Origin: Pseudomonadota bacterium
GTDB taxonomy: Bacteria > Pseudomonadota > Alphaproteobacteria > Rickettsiales > UBA3002
Direction of reading: 5' to 3'
Assembly: GCA_040384265.1 (NCBI GenBank)
Contig: JAZKJM010000004.1
Span: 186,001 to 250,000 of the forward strand
DNA length: 64,000 nucleotides
How positions within the stretch are numbered: position 1 is the stretch's first letter; each line of letters begins with the position of its first letter. The translations under genes and the position numbers were made by a program. The notes under the pieces are model-generated. The model saw nothing but the letters and a program-made list of their open reading frames with translations, made no database searches and had not been told where the DNA came from. Positions 62,965 through 64,000 of this stretch are shown piece after piece.

Positions 62965-64000
<1,036 letters not shown>

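Overview
This 64 kb window is chromosomal DNA of a GC-rich alphaproteobacterium. The support is the dusB-ntrB-ntrC-ntrY-ntrX cluster, a PopZ-type polar organiser (DUF2497), bifunctional IspDF, DUF1150 and DUF1489 proteins, and a small SRP RNA next to dnaX-ybaB-recR. The order cannot be fixed from sequence alone. No rRNA, complete insertion sequence or CRISPR array was seen. || Layout: (1) 1-9.9 kb, minus strand: a Pel-type exopolysaccharide operon reading epimerase, pelA-like hydrolase, pelB, pelD, pelE, pelF (cut by the window edge). There is no room for pelC, and the PelA homologue is only a hydrolase-domain lipoprotein. (2) 10-24 kb: housekeeping and stress genes: nitroreductase, ferredoxin and its reductase, pirin, Dps, tRNA-Cys, a TolC-family channel, popZ, ilvD, carbonic anhydrase, and two unrecognised small paralogues. 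(3) 22.7-30.3 kb: nitrogen two-component regulation, with an NtrB that lacks its PAS sensor domain and a parS-like palindrome between ntrB and ntrC. (4) 30.4-39.3 kb: ispDF-pgpA-pncC, glmU, rmuC, and recR-ybaB-dnaX followed upstream by the SRP RNA gene. (5) 39.5-46.7 kb: ftsK-lolA-DUF1150, exonuclease III, an orphan pseudopilin, DUF1489, tag. (6) 46.8-52.6 kb: an accessory, partly AT-rich island with hipBA, an AlkB-like oxygenase, a GmrSD-like (DUF262) nuclease and a DUF4375 protein, ending at tRNA-Ser. (7) 54-64 kb, plus strand: an apparent export module made of an 859-residue Asn/Ser-rich and LPALPDV-repeat protein, two type I secretion-like ABC transporters with degenerate ATPase motifs, an HlyD-family adaptor, a REC-HATPase regulator, and a membrane histidine kinase that runs off the window. 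|| The two candidate biofilm or surface systems, Pel-like and type I secretion-like, lie at opposite ends. Between them is a structured repeat family whose copies begin 4-5 nt after TAG stop codons and whose hairpin arms co-vary. The export module and that repeat family are the most likely novelties.
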